Positions 37,122-45,489 of a DNA stretch of 45,568 nt are shown one piece after another. The translations under genes were made by a program, and so were the position numbers. The notes below the pieces were generated by a model. The model worked only from the letters and a program-made list of their open reading frames with translations, did no database searches and was not told where the DNA came from. Numbering within the stretch: the first letter of the stretch is position 1; every line of letters starts with the position of its first letter. Source of the stretch: Neisseriaceae bacterium (lineage in GTDB: Bacteria; Pseudomonadota; Gammaproteobacteria; Burkholderiales; UBA11063). The stretch spans positions 1 to 45,568 of the forward strand of contig CANFGS010000016.1 in assembly GCA_947446595.1 (NCBI GenBank), read 5' to 3'.

Positions 37122-39191
37122 ATGGATAAGCTTAGCACAGGCAACTTATTAATCGAATTTTTAACTGAAGAATTGCCACCTATAAACTTAGAAAAAAACA
37201 TTGGTGAATCATTCGCAGCACTGTTGTTTAATGAATTAAAAAACTATACTTCGACTACACCTGAATTTTTTGTAACTCCAAGACGCTTTGCTTGTCTTTT
37301 TAAACAAATATCAGCTACTACTATTGATCAAACAATCTATAAAAAAGGGCCATCAATCATATCTGGACTTAAAGATAATGAACCAACTAATGCACTTAGG
37401 GGATTTATGAAGTCATGCTCTATTGATGATTTTCAAAAATTAGAACAAAGAGATGATGGCTATTTTTATGCTAAACAAACAATTCCCGGACAATCTTTGT
37501 TAGCTATACTACCTCCTATGATTGAAACAGCTCTAAAGAAGCTCCCAGTTGCTAAAAGTATGCGTTCAGGTAACAATAACTACTCTTTTGTCCGCCCAAT
37601 TCATAATTTGATGATTATATTTAATGATAAAGTTATTTGTGAAGATAGTAGTATTTTTGGCTTATCGCCTGTTAATTACACTTATGGGCACCGTGTAATG
37701 AGTACAGGTAAAATAATACTTACTGATGCACTAAAATACTCCGAAATTCTATATACAAATGGCAGCGTGATTGCTAGTTTTGTAGAACGAAGAAATAGTA
37801 TCAAAGAAGAACTAAATAAAAAAGCAGAAAAACTAAACCTTCAAATAAATCATATCGATAATTTACTTGACGAAGTAACTGCTTTAGTAGAACATCCTGT
37901 TGTATTAGTTGGTGAATTCAACCCTGAATTTCTACAAGTTCCGCAGGAATGTTTGATTTTATCAATGGCAAAAAATCAAAAATATTTTGCCTTAGTGGAT
38001 GCTAATAATAAACTAAGTAATAAATTTCTTTTTGTAGCTAATATTGCTTCAACCAATCCTCAAGTGATAATAAATGGGAATGAAAAAGTGCTGTCGGCAA
38101 GACTTAGTGATGCCAAATTTTTCTATGACGTAGATAGAAATCATAGCTTAGAATATTTCAATGATAAGTTACAATCTGTTGTCTACCATAATAAACTAGG
38201 TTCACAATATGATAGGATACAACGGCTTCAAAAAATCGCACCACAAATAGCTACACTTATGAAATTAAAACAAGAAGAGTCAGAAACTACTGCCAAATTA
38301 CTAAAATTTGACCTAAACACTGAGATGGTAGGCGAATTTCCTGAACTTCAAGGCGTAATGGGCAAATATTATGCACTTTATTACAATCAAAGCTACGACA
38401 TCGCTAACGCTATTGAAAAACACTATTATCCTCGTTTTAGTGGCGACATCCTTCCTGATACGCCTCTTGCTATAACTATGGCACTAGGTGACAAGCTTGA
38501 AACAATAGTAGGTATCTGGGGTATAGGATTAGTTCCAAGTGGCGAAAAAGACCCATTTGCACTAAGACGTGCCGCTCTTGGTATTGCAAGAATCTTATTA
38601 GAATACGACCTTAATTTACATAGTTTATTAAAAATCACTTTTGAGGCTTTTAGTGGTTTCAACTTAAACCTAGGTACACAAGATGAAGTATATAAATTTA
38701 TTCTAGAACGTCTAAATAATTATTTGGTAAATGTTGAAAACTACCCAATTAGTCTAGTCAATAGTGTTCTATTACCAAAACCACCTAGTTTCAATTATCT
38801 ACATAGCTTACTAAGAAGCTTACAACAGTTTAGTAGTAGCAATAGTCAATTAATTAATGCTAATAAACGCATTAAAAATATTCTAGAAAAAAATGGTTAC
38901 AATACTCAAGCAGTATCAGATAAACCAAATCCCAGCTTATTTAAAGTTGCCGAAGAGCAAAATTTGTATAATATTTATATAAAAAATGTTAGCACTCTTG
39001 AGAAATACTCTAAAGAGCAAAACTGGGATAGTTTCTTTGCAACTTTATCCAATTTTAATGAAGCAATCAGTAATTTTTTTGATAATGTTATGGTTATGGA
39101 CAAGGATGAAAGCATTAAGAAAAACCGTATTGATTTACTAAAATATATGTATGATACTTTTAATCAAGTATGTGAATTGGCGGAAATATAA
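37122..39191 (+). CDS. glyS: Glycyl-tRNA synthetase, beta subunit
   Basis: Beta chain of the tetrameric glycyl-tRNA synthetase. The start LLIEFLTEELPPINLEKNI, the ALRGF segment, SMRSGNNNYSFVRPIHNLMIIF, and the HD-like region EFPELQGVMGKYYAL to GIWGIGLVPSGEKDPFALRRAALGIARI are diagnostic. At 689 residues it is full length. The alpha-subunit gene glyQ, commonly next to it, is not in the window. The gene order glyS-gmhB-plsC is also seen in Neisseria. Confidence 0.97.
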   Translation: MDKLSTGNLLIEFLTEELPPINLEKNIGESFAALLFNELKNYTSTTPEFFVTPRRFACLFKQISATTIDQTIYKKGPSIISGLKDNEPTNALRGFMKSCSIDDFQKLEQRDDGYFYAKQTIPGQSLLAILPPMIETALKKLPVAKSMRSGNNNYSFVRPIHNLMIIFNDKVICEDSSIFGLSPVNYTYGHRVMSTGKIILTDALKYSEILYTNGSVIASFVERRNSIKEELNKKAEKLNLQINHIDNLLDEVTALVEHPVVLVGEFNPEFLQVPQECLILSMAKNQKYFALVDANNKLSNKFLFVANIASTNPQVIINGNEKVLSARLSDAKFFYDVDRNHSLEYFNDKLQSVVYHNKLGSQYDRIQRLQKIAPQIATLMKLKQEESETTAKLLKFDLNTEMVGEFPELQGVMGKYYALYYNQSYDIANAIEKHYYPRFSGDILPDTPLAITMALGDKLETIVGIWGIGLVPSGEKDPFALRRAALGIARILLEYDLNLHSLLKITFEAFSGFNLNLGTQDEVYKFILERLNNYLVNVENYPISLVNSVLLPKPPSFNYLHSLLRSLQQFSSSNSQLINANKRIKNILEKNGYNTQAVSDKPNPSLFKVAEEQNLYNIYIKNVSTLEKYSKEQNWDSFFATLSNFNEAISNFFDNVMVMDKDESIKKNRIDLLKYMYDTFNQVCELAEI

Positions 39192-39193
39192 TT

Positions 39194-39745
39194 ATGAAAA
39201 TAATAATCCTCGATAGAGATGGCGTTATCAATCACGATAGTACTGAGTTTATAAAAAATGCTGATGAGTGGGAACCAATTGCTGGAAGTATTGAAGCTAT
39301 AGCAAATCTTACTCAAGCAGGTTATAAAGTTGTAGTTTGTACCAATCAATCTGGAATAGGACGCAAATTATACAGCATGGAAGACCTAAACTTGATTCAT
39401 GAAAAAATGCATAAAATAGTTGAACAAGAAGGTGGTGAGATTGTGGCAATTTTCTTCTGTCCGCATAAGGCAGATGATAACTGCAGTTGTCGTAAACCTA
39501 AGCCATCTATGATTTTAGATATAGTAGATAGATTTAATATTGATAATGTAAGTAATCTAATGTTTGTTGGTGATAGTTTACGTGATTTAGAGGCAATAAG
39601 TGCTGCTGGAGGTATTCCAGTTTTGGTAAAAACTGGAAATGGTAAAAAGACTTTAGCTGATAATAACTTACCAGAAGGAACTTTGGTATTTAAAAATTTA
39701 TTAGCTTTTAGTGAATATTTATTAGCTCCTAAGGAATCTGTATGA
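39194..39745 (+). CDS. gmhB: D-glycero-beta-D-manno-heptose 1,7-bisphosphate 7-phosphatase
   Basis: HAD-family phosphatase of the ADP-heptose pathway, supplying LPS inner core heptose. Motif I IILDRDGVINHDS, motif II VVVCTNQSGIGR, the zinc-binding Cys/His loop CPHKADDNCSCRKP and motif IV MFVGDSLRDLEA are present. At 183 residues it has the family length. It starts two bases after glyS and overlaps the next gene by four bases. Confidence 0.96.
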   Translation: MKIIILDRDGVINHDSTEFIKNADEWEPIAGSIEAIANLTQAGYKVVVCTNQSGIGRKLYSMEDLNLIHEKMHKIVEQEGGEIVAIFFCPHKADDNCSCRKPKPSMILDIVDRFNIDNVSNLMFVGDSLRDLEAISAAGGIPVLVKTGNGKKTLADNNLPEGTLVFKNLLAFSEYLLAPKESV

Positions 39746-40467
39746 AAAACAAACTCACCCTATCTGTAGTATGGCGATCAACAATATTATGGTCAACAGT
39801 TGGTATTTGTGCATTATTGTATAATGTAATCGCCATACCTTTAATTTTTGTTCCAGTGAAGTTACGTCATAAAGTAATTAGTTCTTGGGCTTACATATTT
39901 ACCTTCATGTGCAAACATGTGTGTAAGGTGACTTTTAGTGTTGATGGTCTTGAAAACCTCGTTAAGAGTCCTGCAATTATTGCAAGTAATCACCAATCAG
40001 CATGGGAGACGATAGCTTTTGAAACAATTTTCCCCCAACATGTGTGGATACTAAAGCGTGAAATACTTAGACTGCCTATTTTTGGTTGGACTATTGCTAC
40101 ATTGTCCCCCATTGCAATTAATCGCGCCAAAGGCTCGGCCGCAATACAACAAATTCTCACTCAAAGTGTTAATAGGATAAAAAAAGGCTTTTGGATTCTA
40201 GCTTTTCCAGAAGGCACTCGTGTGGCTCCAGGGGTCAAAGTTCCATATAAAATAGGAGTTGCTAAAATGGCAGAATCTTTGCAAATTCCCATAATTCCTG
40301 TAGCTCATAATGGCGGATATTGTTTGGCAAGAGCAGCATTTTGGATGTTTCCAGGTGAAATAAAAGTAATTATTGATAAACCTATTTATCCAAATAAAAG
40401 TTCTGAAGAGTTAATCCTAGAGCTCGAGCAAGTTATCAACAAAAACCTTAATACGATCACACACTAG
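39742..40467 (+). CDS. plsC: 1-acyl-sn-glycerol-3-phosphate acyltransferase
   Basis: Inner-membrane acyltransferase that makes phosphatidic acid. The catalytic box IIASNHQSAWETIA (NHxxxxE form, H-x4-E), the FPEGTRVAPG substrate box and IPIIPVAHNGG are present. An N-terminal hydrophobic segment spans about residues 15-40. At 241 residues it resembles the neisserial NlaA-type enzymes. It overlaps gmhB by four bases (ATGA). Confidence 0.92.
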   Translation: MKNKLTLSVVWRSTILWSTVGICALLYNVIAIPLIFVPVKLRHKVISSWAYIFTFMCKHVCKVTFSVDGLENLVKSPAIIASNHQSAWETIAFETIFPQHVWILKREILRLPIFGWTIATLSPIAINRAKGSAAIQQILTQSVNRIKKGFWILAFPEGTRVAPGVKVPYKIGVAKMAESLQIPIIPVAHNGGYCLARAAFWMFPGEIKVIIDKPIYPNKSSEELILELEQVINKNLNTITH

Positions 40468-40476
40468 GTATATCAA

Positions 40477-41175
40477 GTGTCGCGGTTTTATGTAAATTTA
40501 CCACTTATTCCTGATGAAGTATTAGAGCTGCCTATGGATGTTGTACGCCATATATTGGTATTACGCCATAAGATAAATGATAATATAGTACTATTTAATG
40601 GGGATGGAACTAGTTACAACGCAAAAATAGTTGGGATTAGCCGAAAAACAGTAGAGGTAAAAATCACTGAACAAATCAAAAACAATCATTCTGAGAAGTT
40701 AAACATCCACTTATTACTGTGTATTATTGCAAATGACAAGATGGATTTGGCAATCCAAAAAGCCGTAGAGCTTGGTATTACTGAAATTACACCTATTATT
40801 AGTGAACGATCTCAAAAGCTACATACAGACAAAATCGCGAAACGAATGGAACATTGGCAAAAAATCATTATTAGTAGTTGTGAACAATGCGGGAATAATA
40901 TTATCCCAAAACTAAATCACCCAATAAAATTAGACAAAGTATGTGCAAACCCAGATGGTATAAATCTAATTATGAGTACTACTGAAGGCAATCCTCAACA
41001 ACAAAGTTACATACCAAAGCTTGTCCAATTATTGGTTGGATCTGAGGGTGGCTTTAGCCAAACAGAACAGGTATGTGGGTTTGTCCCACTAATGCTTGGT
41101 AATTTGATTTTTCGAAGTGAGACAGCAGTAATAGCTGGACTTAGTTATGTGCAATTAAAATATGGGAACTGGTAA
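40477..41175 (+). CDS. rsmE: 16S rRNA (uracil-1498-N3)-methyltransferase
   Basis: SPOUT-class methyltransferase acting on U1498 of 16S rRNA. The start SRFYVNLPLIPDEVLELP, the HILVLRHK segment, KAVELGITEITPIISERS, VGSEGGFSQTE and LGNLIFRSETAVIAGLSYVQ (knot region) are typical. At 232 residues it is slightly shorter than E. coli RsmE. The start codon is GTG at 40477, nine bases after plsC, without a strong ribosome site. Confidence 0.94.
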   Translation: MSRFYVNLPLIPDEVLELPMDVVRHILVLRHKINDNIVLFNGDGTSYNAKIVGISRKTVEVKITEQIKNNHSEKLNIHLLLCIIANDKMDLAIQKAVELGITEITPIISERSQKLHTDKIAKRMEHWQKIIISSCEQCGNNIIPKLNHPIKLDKVCANPDGINLIMSTTEGNPQQQSYIPKLVQLLVGSEGGFSQTEQVCGFVPLMLGNLIFRSETAVIAGLSYVQLKYGNW

Positions 41176-41196
41176 AAATTTTGAAAGTGATACGTA

Positions 41197-42906
41197 ATGA
41201 CAAAAATACAATCAACATTTAATCGTAATCCTAAAAACTGGCTAAAAGATGCTTGGCACTTGGCTCGTCCATACTGGATAAGCGATCAAAAATATATATC
41301 TATTGCACTAATTACTCTAGTTATTATATTTAATCTACTTTCAGTATATGTATCCGTTCTACTTAATAAATGGAATAATGGATTTTATGATGCCATTCAA
41401 CGCTACGATAAAAATGCTTTTATTGCTTTGATATACAAATTTTTAATGATTGCATTTTTTTATATTCTATTTCAGATATTAGCGTATTATTTTCGTAAGT
41501 TCTTAGAAATACGATGGAGGCGTTGGCTAACTAATTTTTATCTAGATGAATGGTTTAATAAAAAGTCCTATTATAAAATGCGCTTCCTTAACCAAATAAG
41601 TGATAACCCTGATCAAAGGATAAGTGAAGATATCAATAGCTTTATAACTTCAACTCTAAATTTAACTCTTGGTTTATTAACTTCTGTAGTTTCTTTAGTA
41701 TCATTTGTAATTATACTTTGGAATATATCAGGAGTTATTGAATTTAACTTTCTTCATCACCATTATAAAATCAAAGGGTTTATGGTTTATGCAGCTCTTT
41801 TTTATTCTATTATTGGTACTTACTTAACATTTAAAATTGGTAAAAAGTTAATTAATCTTAACTTTCAACAACAATTATATGAGGCCGACTTTCGTTATGG
41901 ACTAATGAGGGTACGTGAATATGGTGAAAATATTGCCTTTTATAATGGTGAAGCTCAAGAACAATTAGGCTTAACTAAGCGATTTAATAATGTAGTTAAT
42001 AATTTTGTTGCTCTAATTTATCGTCAGATGAAGCTTAATATTTTCGAAAGCTGGTACGGACAATTAGCAAGTATTTTTCCTATCATAGTAGCAGCTCCGA
42101 GATATTTTGCCAAAGCTATCCAGCTCGGTGACTTGACGCAAATCTTATCAGCTTTTGCTCATGTACAAAACTCTTTATCCTATTTTATAGACTCTTACTC
42201 TTCATTATCAAGTTGGCGCGCAGTAATGGATCGCTTGTATGGTTTCCAAAATCAAATGCATGAAGCTCAAGATCTTGAAGGAGTTGCCATAAGTTCTGGT
42301 GATAAATATTTGGAATTGAGTAATTTTGCTATCAAACTCCTTACTGGTGAAATTTTACAAAATAATATTGATATTAGTTTAGTTAGTGGTGATAAATTAT
42401 TAATCAGTGGATGCTCTGGAATAGGTAAAACAACACTTCTTCGTGCTATTGCTGGTTTATGGCCATTTAGTGAGGGTAATATATCTCAAATTCCAAATTT
42501 AAAATCAATATTTATCGCTCAGCGCCCATATTTACCATACGGTAGCCTAAAAGCTGCAATATGTTATCCTATGTTTGATAATTTGCCTACAGATGACGAG
42601 TTAATTTTATTACTTAAAGAATTTACACTAAATAACTTAATTAGTGAACTTGACGTAATAGCTGATTGGGGCAATAAATTATCTCTAGGAGAACAACAAA
42701 AAATCGCATTTTGTCGCATTCTTATCAATAAACCAGATATAATATACCTTGATGAGGCAACTTCTGCTGTTGATGAAGAAGCGGAAGGGTTATTATATAA
42801 AACAATTATAGACAAACTTCCTAGTAGTGCTCTTATTAGTGTTGGGCACAGAAGCACTATTAAGAAATGGCACAATAAACAACTAAATTTTAGTATTATA
42901 AAGTGA
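41197..42906 (+). CDS. ABC transporter permease/ATPase, YddA/SbmA-like
   Basis: Fused membrane and ATPase protein of 569 residues. The membrane half (about residues 1-340) has the SbmA/BacA-type pattern: NWLKDAWHLARPYW, VLLNKWNNGFYDAIQ, EIRWRRWLTNFYLDEW, and NPDQRISEDINSF. The C-terminal ATPase has Walker A GCSGIGKTT, LSLGEQQKIAFCRIL as signature and IIYLDEATSAVDEE as Walker B. This is the YddA/ABCD-like group; the substrate is not known, and peptides or cobalamin-like compounds are suggested for relatives. It sits in the glyS-ispB unit. Confidence 0.9.
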   Translation: MTKIQSTFNRNPKNWLKDAWHLARPYWISDQKYISIALITLVIIFNLLSVYVSVLLNKWNNGFYDAIQRYDKNAFIALIYKFLMIAFFYILFQILAYYFRKFLEIRWRRWLTNFYLDEWFNKKSYYKMRFLNQISDNPDQRISEDINSFITSTLNLTLGLLTSVVSLVSFVIILWNISGVIEFNFLHHHYKIKGFMVYAALFYSIIGTYLTFKIGKKLINLNFQQQLYEADFRYGLMRVREYGENIAFYNGEAQEQLGLTKRFNNVVNNFVALIYRQMKLNIFESWYGQLASIFPIIVAAPRYFAKAIQLGDLTQILSAFAHVQNSLSYFIDSYSSLSSWRAVMDRLYGFQNQMHEAQDLEGVAISSGDKYLELSNFAIKLLTGEILQNNIDISLVSGDKLLISGCSGIGKTTLLRAIAGLWPFSEGNISQIPNLKSIFIAQRPYLPYGSLKAAICYPMFDNLPTDDELILLLKEFTLNNLISELDVIADWGNKLSLGEQQKIAFCRILINKPDIIYLDEATSAVDEEAEGLLYKTIIDKLPSSALISVGHRSTIKKWHNKQLNFSIIK

Positions 42907-42907
42907 T

Positions 42908-43873
42908 ATGAATAAAATACAGCAATTAATGCATGATGATATGCAAAAACTAGATACGGTAATTCGTAATGACCTTAGCTCTAATGTAGTACTTATAAAC
43001 CAAATTGGAGAGTATATAGTATCGGCTGGTGGTAAGCGTATTAGACCTTTATTGACAATTCTTTGCGGTAGAATTGCTGGGATAAAGGATAATAACTTAA
43101 TCCACCAAATGGCAGCTATGATTGAGTATATTCATACGGCCACCTTACTTCATGATGATGTGGTTGATGAATCAGGTCTACGTCGTGGTCGCAAAACCTC
43201 CAATGCTGTTTTTGGGAATGCGGCTAGTGTATTAGTTGGTGATTTTATTTATACTAGAGCTTTTCAAATGATGGTAAAGAGTGACTCAATACGAGTACTT
43301 GATGTGATGGCAAAAAGTACTAATCAAATCTCAGAAGGTGAGGTATTACAGCTATTAAATATAGGACGAAGTGATCTAACTGAAAAAGAATACTTTGAAG
43401 TCATTAAATACAAAACAGCGATATTATTTGAAGCATCAGCTCGAGTAGCGGCAATTATCGCTAATACAAGCAGTAAAGAAGAAGAAGCATTAGCAAACTA
43501 TGCTATTAATATCGGTACGGCATTTCAAATTGTTGATGACATTCTTGATTATACTGGTGATAGTAATAGTATGGGCAAAAATGTTGGAGATGATTTACTT
43601 GAAGGTAAAGTAACACTACCACTTATTTACCTACTAAAAAACGGTAGCGCTTTAGAACAACAAAAAATCAAAGATGCTATTGATAAACCAAATACGGCAG
43701 AGGTTGATTTTATTATTTCCGCTATTAAAAACAGTGGAGCCATTGAATATTGCTCAAATTTAGCACAGCAGTATGTTGACTCAGCGATATCTGAACTCAC
43801 AATCTTCCCAGATTCAGAATACAAAGATGCCATGATAGAACTCTCTCATAGTGCAGTTGAACGCATTACGTAA
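42908..43873 (+). CDS. ispB: Polyprenyl (octaprenyl) diphosphate synthase
   Basis: Makes the long isoprenoid side chain of ubiquinone. GGKRIRPLL, the first Asp-rich motif LLHDDVVDESGLRRG, a GEVLQLLN segment and the second motif FQIVDDILDY are present. At 321 residues it matches IspB. Together with ubiE, ubiJ and ubiB it points to ubiquinone-8 as the main quinone. The chain length is inferred from the family. It ends the operon, and the repeat cluster at 43885 follows. Confidence 0.95.
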   Translation: MNKIQQLMHDDMQKLDTVIRNDLSSNVVLINQIGEYIVSAGGKRIRPLLTILCGRIAGIKDNNLIHQMAAMIEYIHTATLLHDDVVDESGLRRGRKTSNAVFGNAASVLVGDFIYTRAFQMMVKSDSIRVLDVMAKSTNQISEGEVLQLLNIGRSDLTEKEYFEVIKYKTAILFEASARVAAIIANTSSKEEEALANYAINIGTAFQIVDDILDYTGDSNSMGKNVGDDLLEGKVTLPLIYLLKNGSALEQQKIKDAIDKPNTAEVDFIISAIKNSGAIEYCSNLAQQYVDSAISELTIFPDSEYKDAMIELSHSAVERIT

Positions 43874-43884
43874 CCACACTCTGC

Positions 43885-44036
43885 CCATCATCCCATCAAA
43901 GGATGGGATCCATGCACTTGCGCTAGAATTATTAGGGCATGGATTCCAAACTCGTATCGAAACAGCATCTTGTTTATGTTTGGAATGACAAGGTATAGTC
44001 ATCCCAGCACAGGATGGGATCCATGCACTTGCGCTA
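43885..44036. repeat. Dispersed palindromic repeat, cluster 5
   Basis: It fills the convergent gap between ispB and tadA. Two short units (CATCCCATC ... GGATGGGATCCATGC, 43888-43914; and CATCCCAGC ... GGATGGGATCCATGC, 44000-44025) both continue with ACTTGCGCTA. Between them is one long unit, 43938-43989, with arms ATTCCAAACTCGTATCG and TTTATGTTTGGAATGAC around ACAGCATCT. Confidence 0.85.
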
Positions 44037-44050
44037 TATTAATTTAAACT

Positions 44051-44743
44051 CTAGCGTTTTTGTTTCAGAAAATCTCTTAGTGGAAGAGAATATAAATCAT
44101 TATCTATCGGGCCTATTGCCTCAGTGTGTTTATTTATATTAATATTATTTAATACCTTATATTGGCTTTCTAGAGCGCCAGTTTTTGGTTCATGCGCCCC
44201 AAAAATCACTCGCCTGATTCTACTATTAATTATCGCACCACTACACATAAGACATGGCTCTATAGTCACATATAAGTCACAATCATCTAGACGATAGTTG
44301 CCTAAATACTCACTTGCATCACGAATAGCAACAATCTCTGCATGAGCAGTTATATCATTACTAGCTATAGTTTGATTATTTCCCCGACCTATAACTTCAC
44401 CATTTTTAACAACAATAGCTCCAATTGGAATTTCATTATCTGACTCTTTCGCAATTGCCAAAGCTTGGTGCATGAATTTCTCAATTACCTCTTTTAAAAG
44501 TGGTGCAAAATGTCGCGGTAGTGATTTATAGGTTTGCTTCAAATTTGACTTAACTTCAGGATCTAAGGTATTAAGAGATTGATTGTGGTTTAGACAGTAT
44601 AGATCAAATAATACTTTAAAATCCGTACTTGGATAAATATCCCTTAACCACTGGAATACTAAATAATAATCATATTTCTGTAGCTCTTCAAGAGAGTAAA
44701 TCCCAAGAGATTTAAGTTTACTTTGTAGATATAACGGTAACAT
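44051..44743 (-). CDS. tadA: tRNA-specific adenosine deaminase with N-terminal extension
   Basis: Converts A34 to inosine in tRNA-Arg(ACG). The C-terminal 145 residues hold the zinc and catalytic motifs AHAEIVAI (catalytic Glu) and EPCLMCSGAIINSR. The first 85 residues form an extra domain with LKSLGIYSLEELQKYDYYLVFQWLRDIYP, a pattern like the TfoX C-terminal or helix-hairpin-helix type. Most TadA proteins lack it, but neisserial TadA proteins have a similar extension. At 230 residues, the start at 44743 covers it. Confidence 0.93.
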   Translation of the reverse strand: MLPLYLQSKLKSLGIYSLEELQKYDYYLVFQWLRDIYPSTDFKVLFDLYCLNHNQSLNTLDPEVKSNLKQTYKSLPRHFAPLLKEVIEKFMHQALAIAKESDNEIPIGAIVVKNGEVIGRGNNQTIASNDITAHAEIVAIRDASEYLGNYRLDDCDLYVTIEPCLMCSGAIINSRIRRVIFGAHEPKTGALESQYKVLNNININKHTEAIGPIDNDLYSLPLRDFLKQKR

Positions 44744-44757
44744 GATTTAACTACTTA

Positions 44758-44830
44758 GGGCATGGATCCCAGCCTGCGCTGGGATGACGGAATTGAATGC
44801 TGGGATGACGGGCAAGGACGCTTCGATGAC
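44758..44830. repeat. Dispersed palindromic repeat, cluster 6
   Basis: It lies between the start of tadA and the end of the gamma carbonic anhydrase gene, both on the minus strand. One short unit (GCATGGATCCCAGC ... GCTGGGATGAC, 44759-44787) is followed by a second GCTGGGATGACGG and by GCTTCGATGAC, so it is an incomplete tandem. Confidence 0.82.
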
Positions 44831-44832
44831 AC

Positions 44833-45363
44833 TTAACTTGATTGATGGTCATTTTTTACTTTCACATAATGCTTCGCAGAATACTCGATGTGAGCAATCT
44901 CATCCGTTGTTAAAGGACGAACTTTCTTTAAGGGATTACCAAAGTATAAATACCCAGACTCTAAGGTCTTATTGGGAGATACAAGACTACCAGCCCCAAT
45001 CAAAACATTTGATTCTATTACTGCATTATCAAGTATCGTTGTACCCATACCAACTAAAACATTATTTTTTATAGTACAAGCATGTAAGCAACAATTATGC
45101 CCAACTGTTACATTATCCCCTATTGTCAACGGAAAATCATCCCACTTACCTGGGTTATAATGAGTAACATGTAGCATAGTCAAATCTTGAATGTTGGTAT
45201 TTTCTCCAATAATAATATCACTTACATCTCCTCGTGCTACAGCATTACACCAGATAGACGAATTTTTACCAATAGAAACCCTTCCAATGACAACTGCACT
45301 AGCATCAATATATGCTGTTTTATCAATTTTTGGACTGATACCATTAAAGTTACGAATAGTCAT
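44833..45363 (-). CDS. Gamma carbonic anhydrase family protein
   Basis: Left-handed beta-helix (hexapeptide repeat) protein of the YrdA/CaiE-like gamma-CA group. It starts MTIRNFNGISPKIDKTAYID at the ATG 45363; a TTG further up would be unusual. The repeat ladder IIIGENTNIQD, LTIGDNVTVGH and VLIGAGSLVS is clear, and the metal His candidates are in MLHVTHY and GHNCCLH. Many relatives have weak or no anhydrase activity, so the enzyme role is not certain. An extended -10 promoter lies upstream. Confidence 0.92.
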   Translation of the reverse strand: MTIRNFNGISPKIDKTAYIDASAVVIGRVSIGKNSSIWCNAVARGDVSDIIIGENTNIQDLTMLHVTHYNPGKWDDFPLTIGDNVTVGHNCCLHACTIKNNVLVGMGTTILDNAVIESNVLIGAGSLVSPNKTLESGYLYFGNPLKKVRPLTTDEIAHIEYSAKHYVKVKNDHQSS

Positions 45364-45395
45364 ATACTTACCATTTACAAACAAATATTAGCACA

Positions 45396-45404
45396 ATTGT
45401 ACCA
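45396..45404 (-). promoter_or_regulatory. Extended -10 promoter of the gamma carbonic anhydrase gene
   Basis: The minus strand reads TGGTACAAT, 33 bases before the ATG at 45363. No clear -35 box. Confidence 0.4.
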
Positions 45405-45489
45405 TAAAAAATAGCACCCCTTGTAAAAGCTAGAATACATACTGGAAAATCTTGATAAAATAACTATTAATTATTTTAGGAGATTTTTT

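Noticed and set aside
5842-44830. CRISPR array
   Set aside because: The repeats are dispersed over 39 kb, have inverted copies and no regular unique spacers, and no cas genes are present.
44784-45074. Plus-strand open frame of 96 codons
   Set aside because: It starts in a repeat cluster and runs antisense to the gamma carbonic anhydrase gene.
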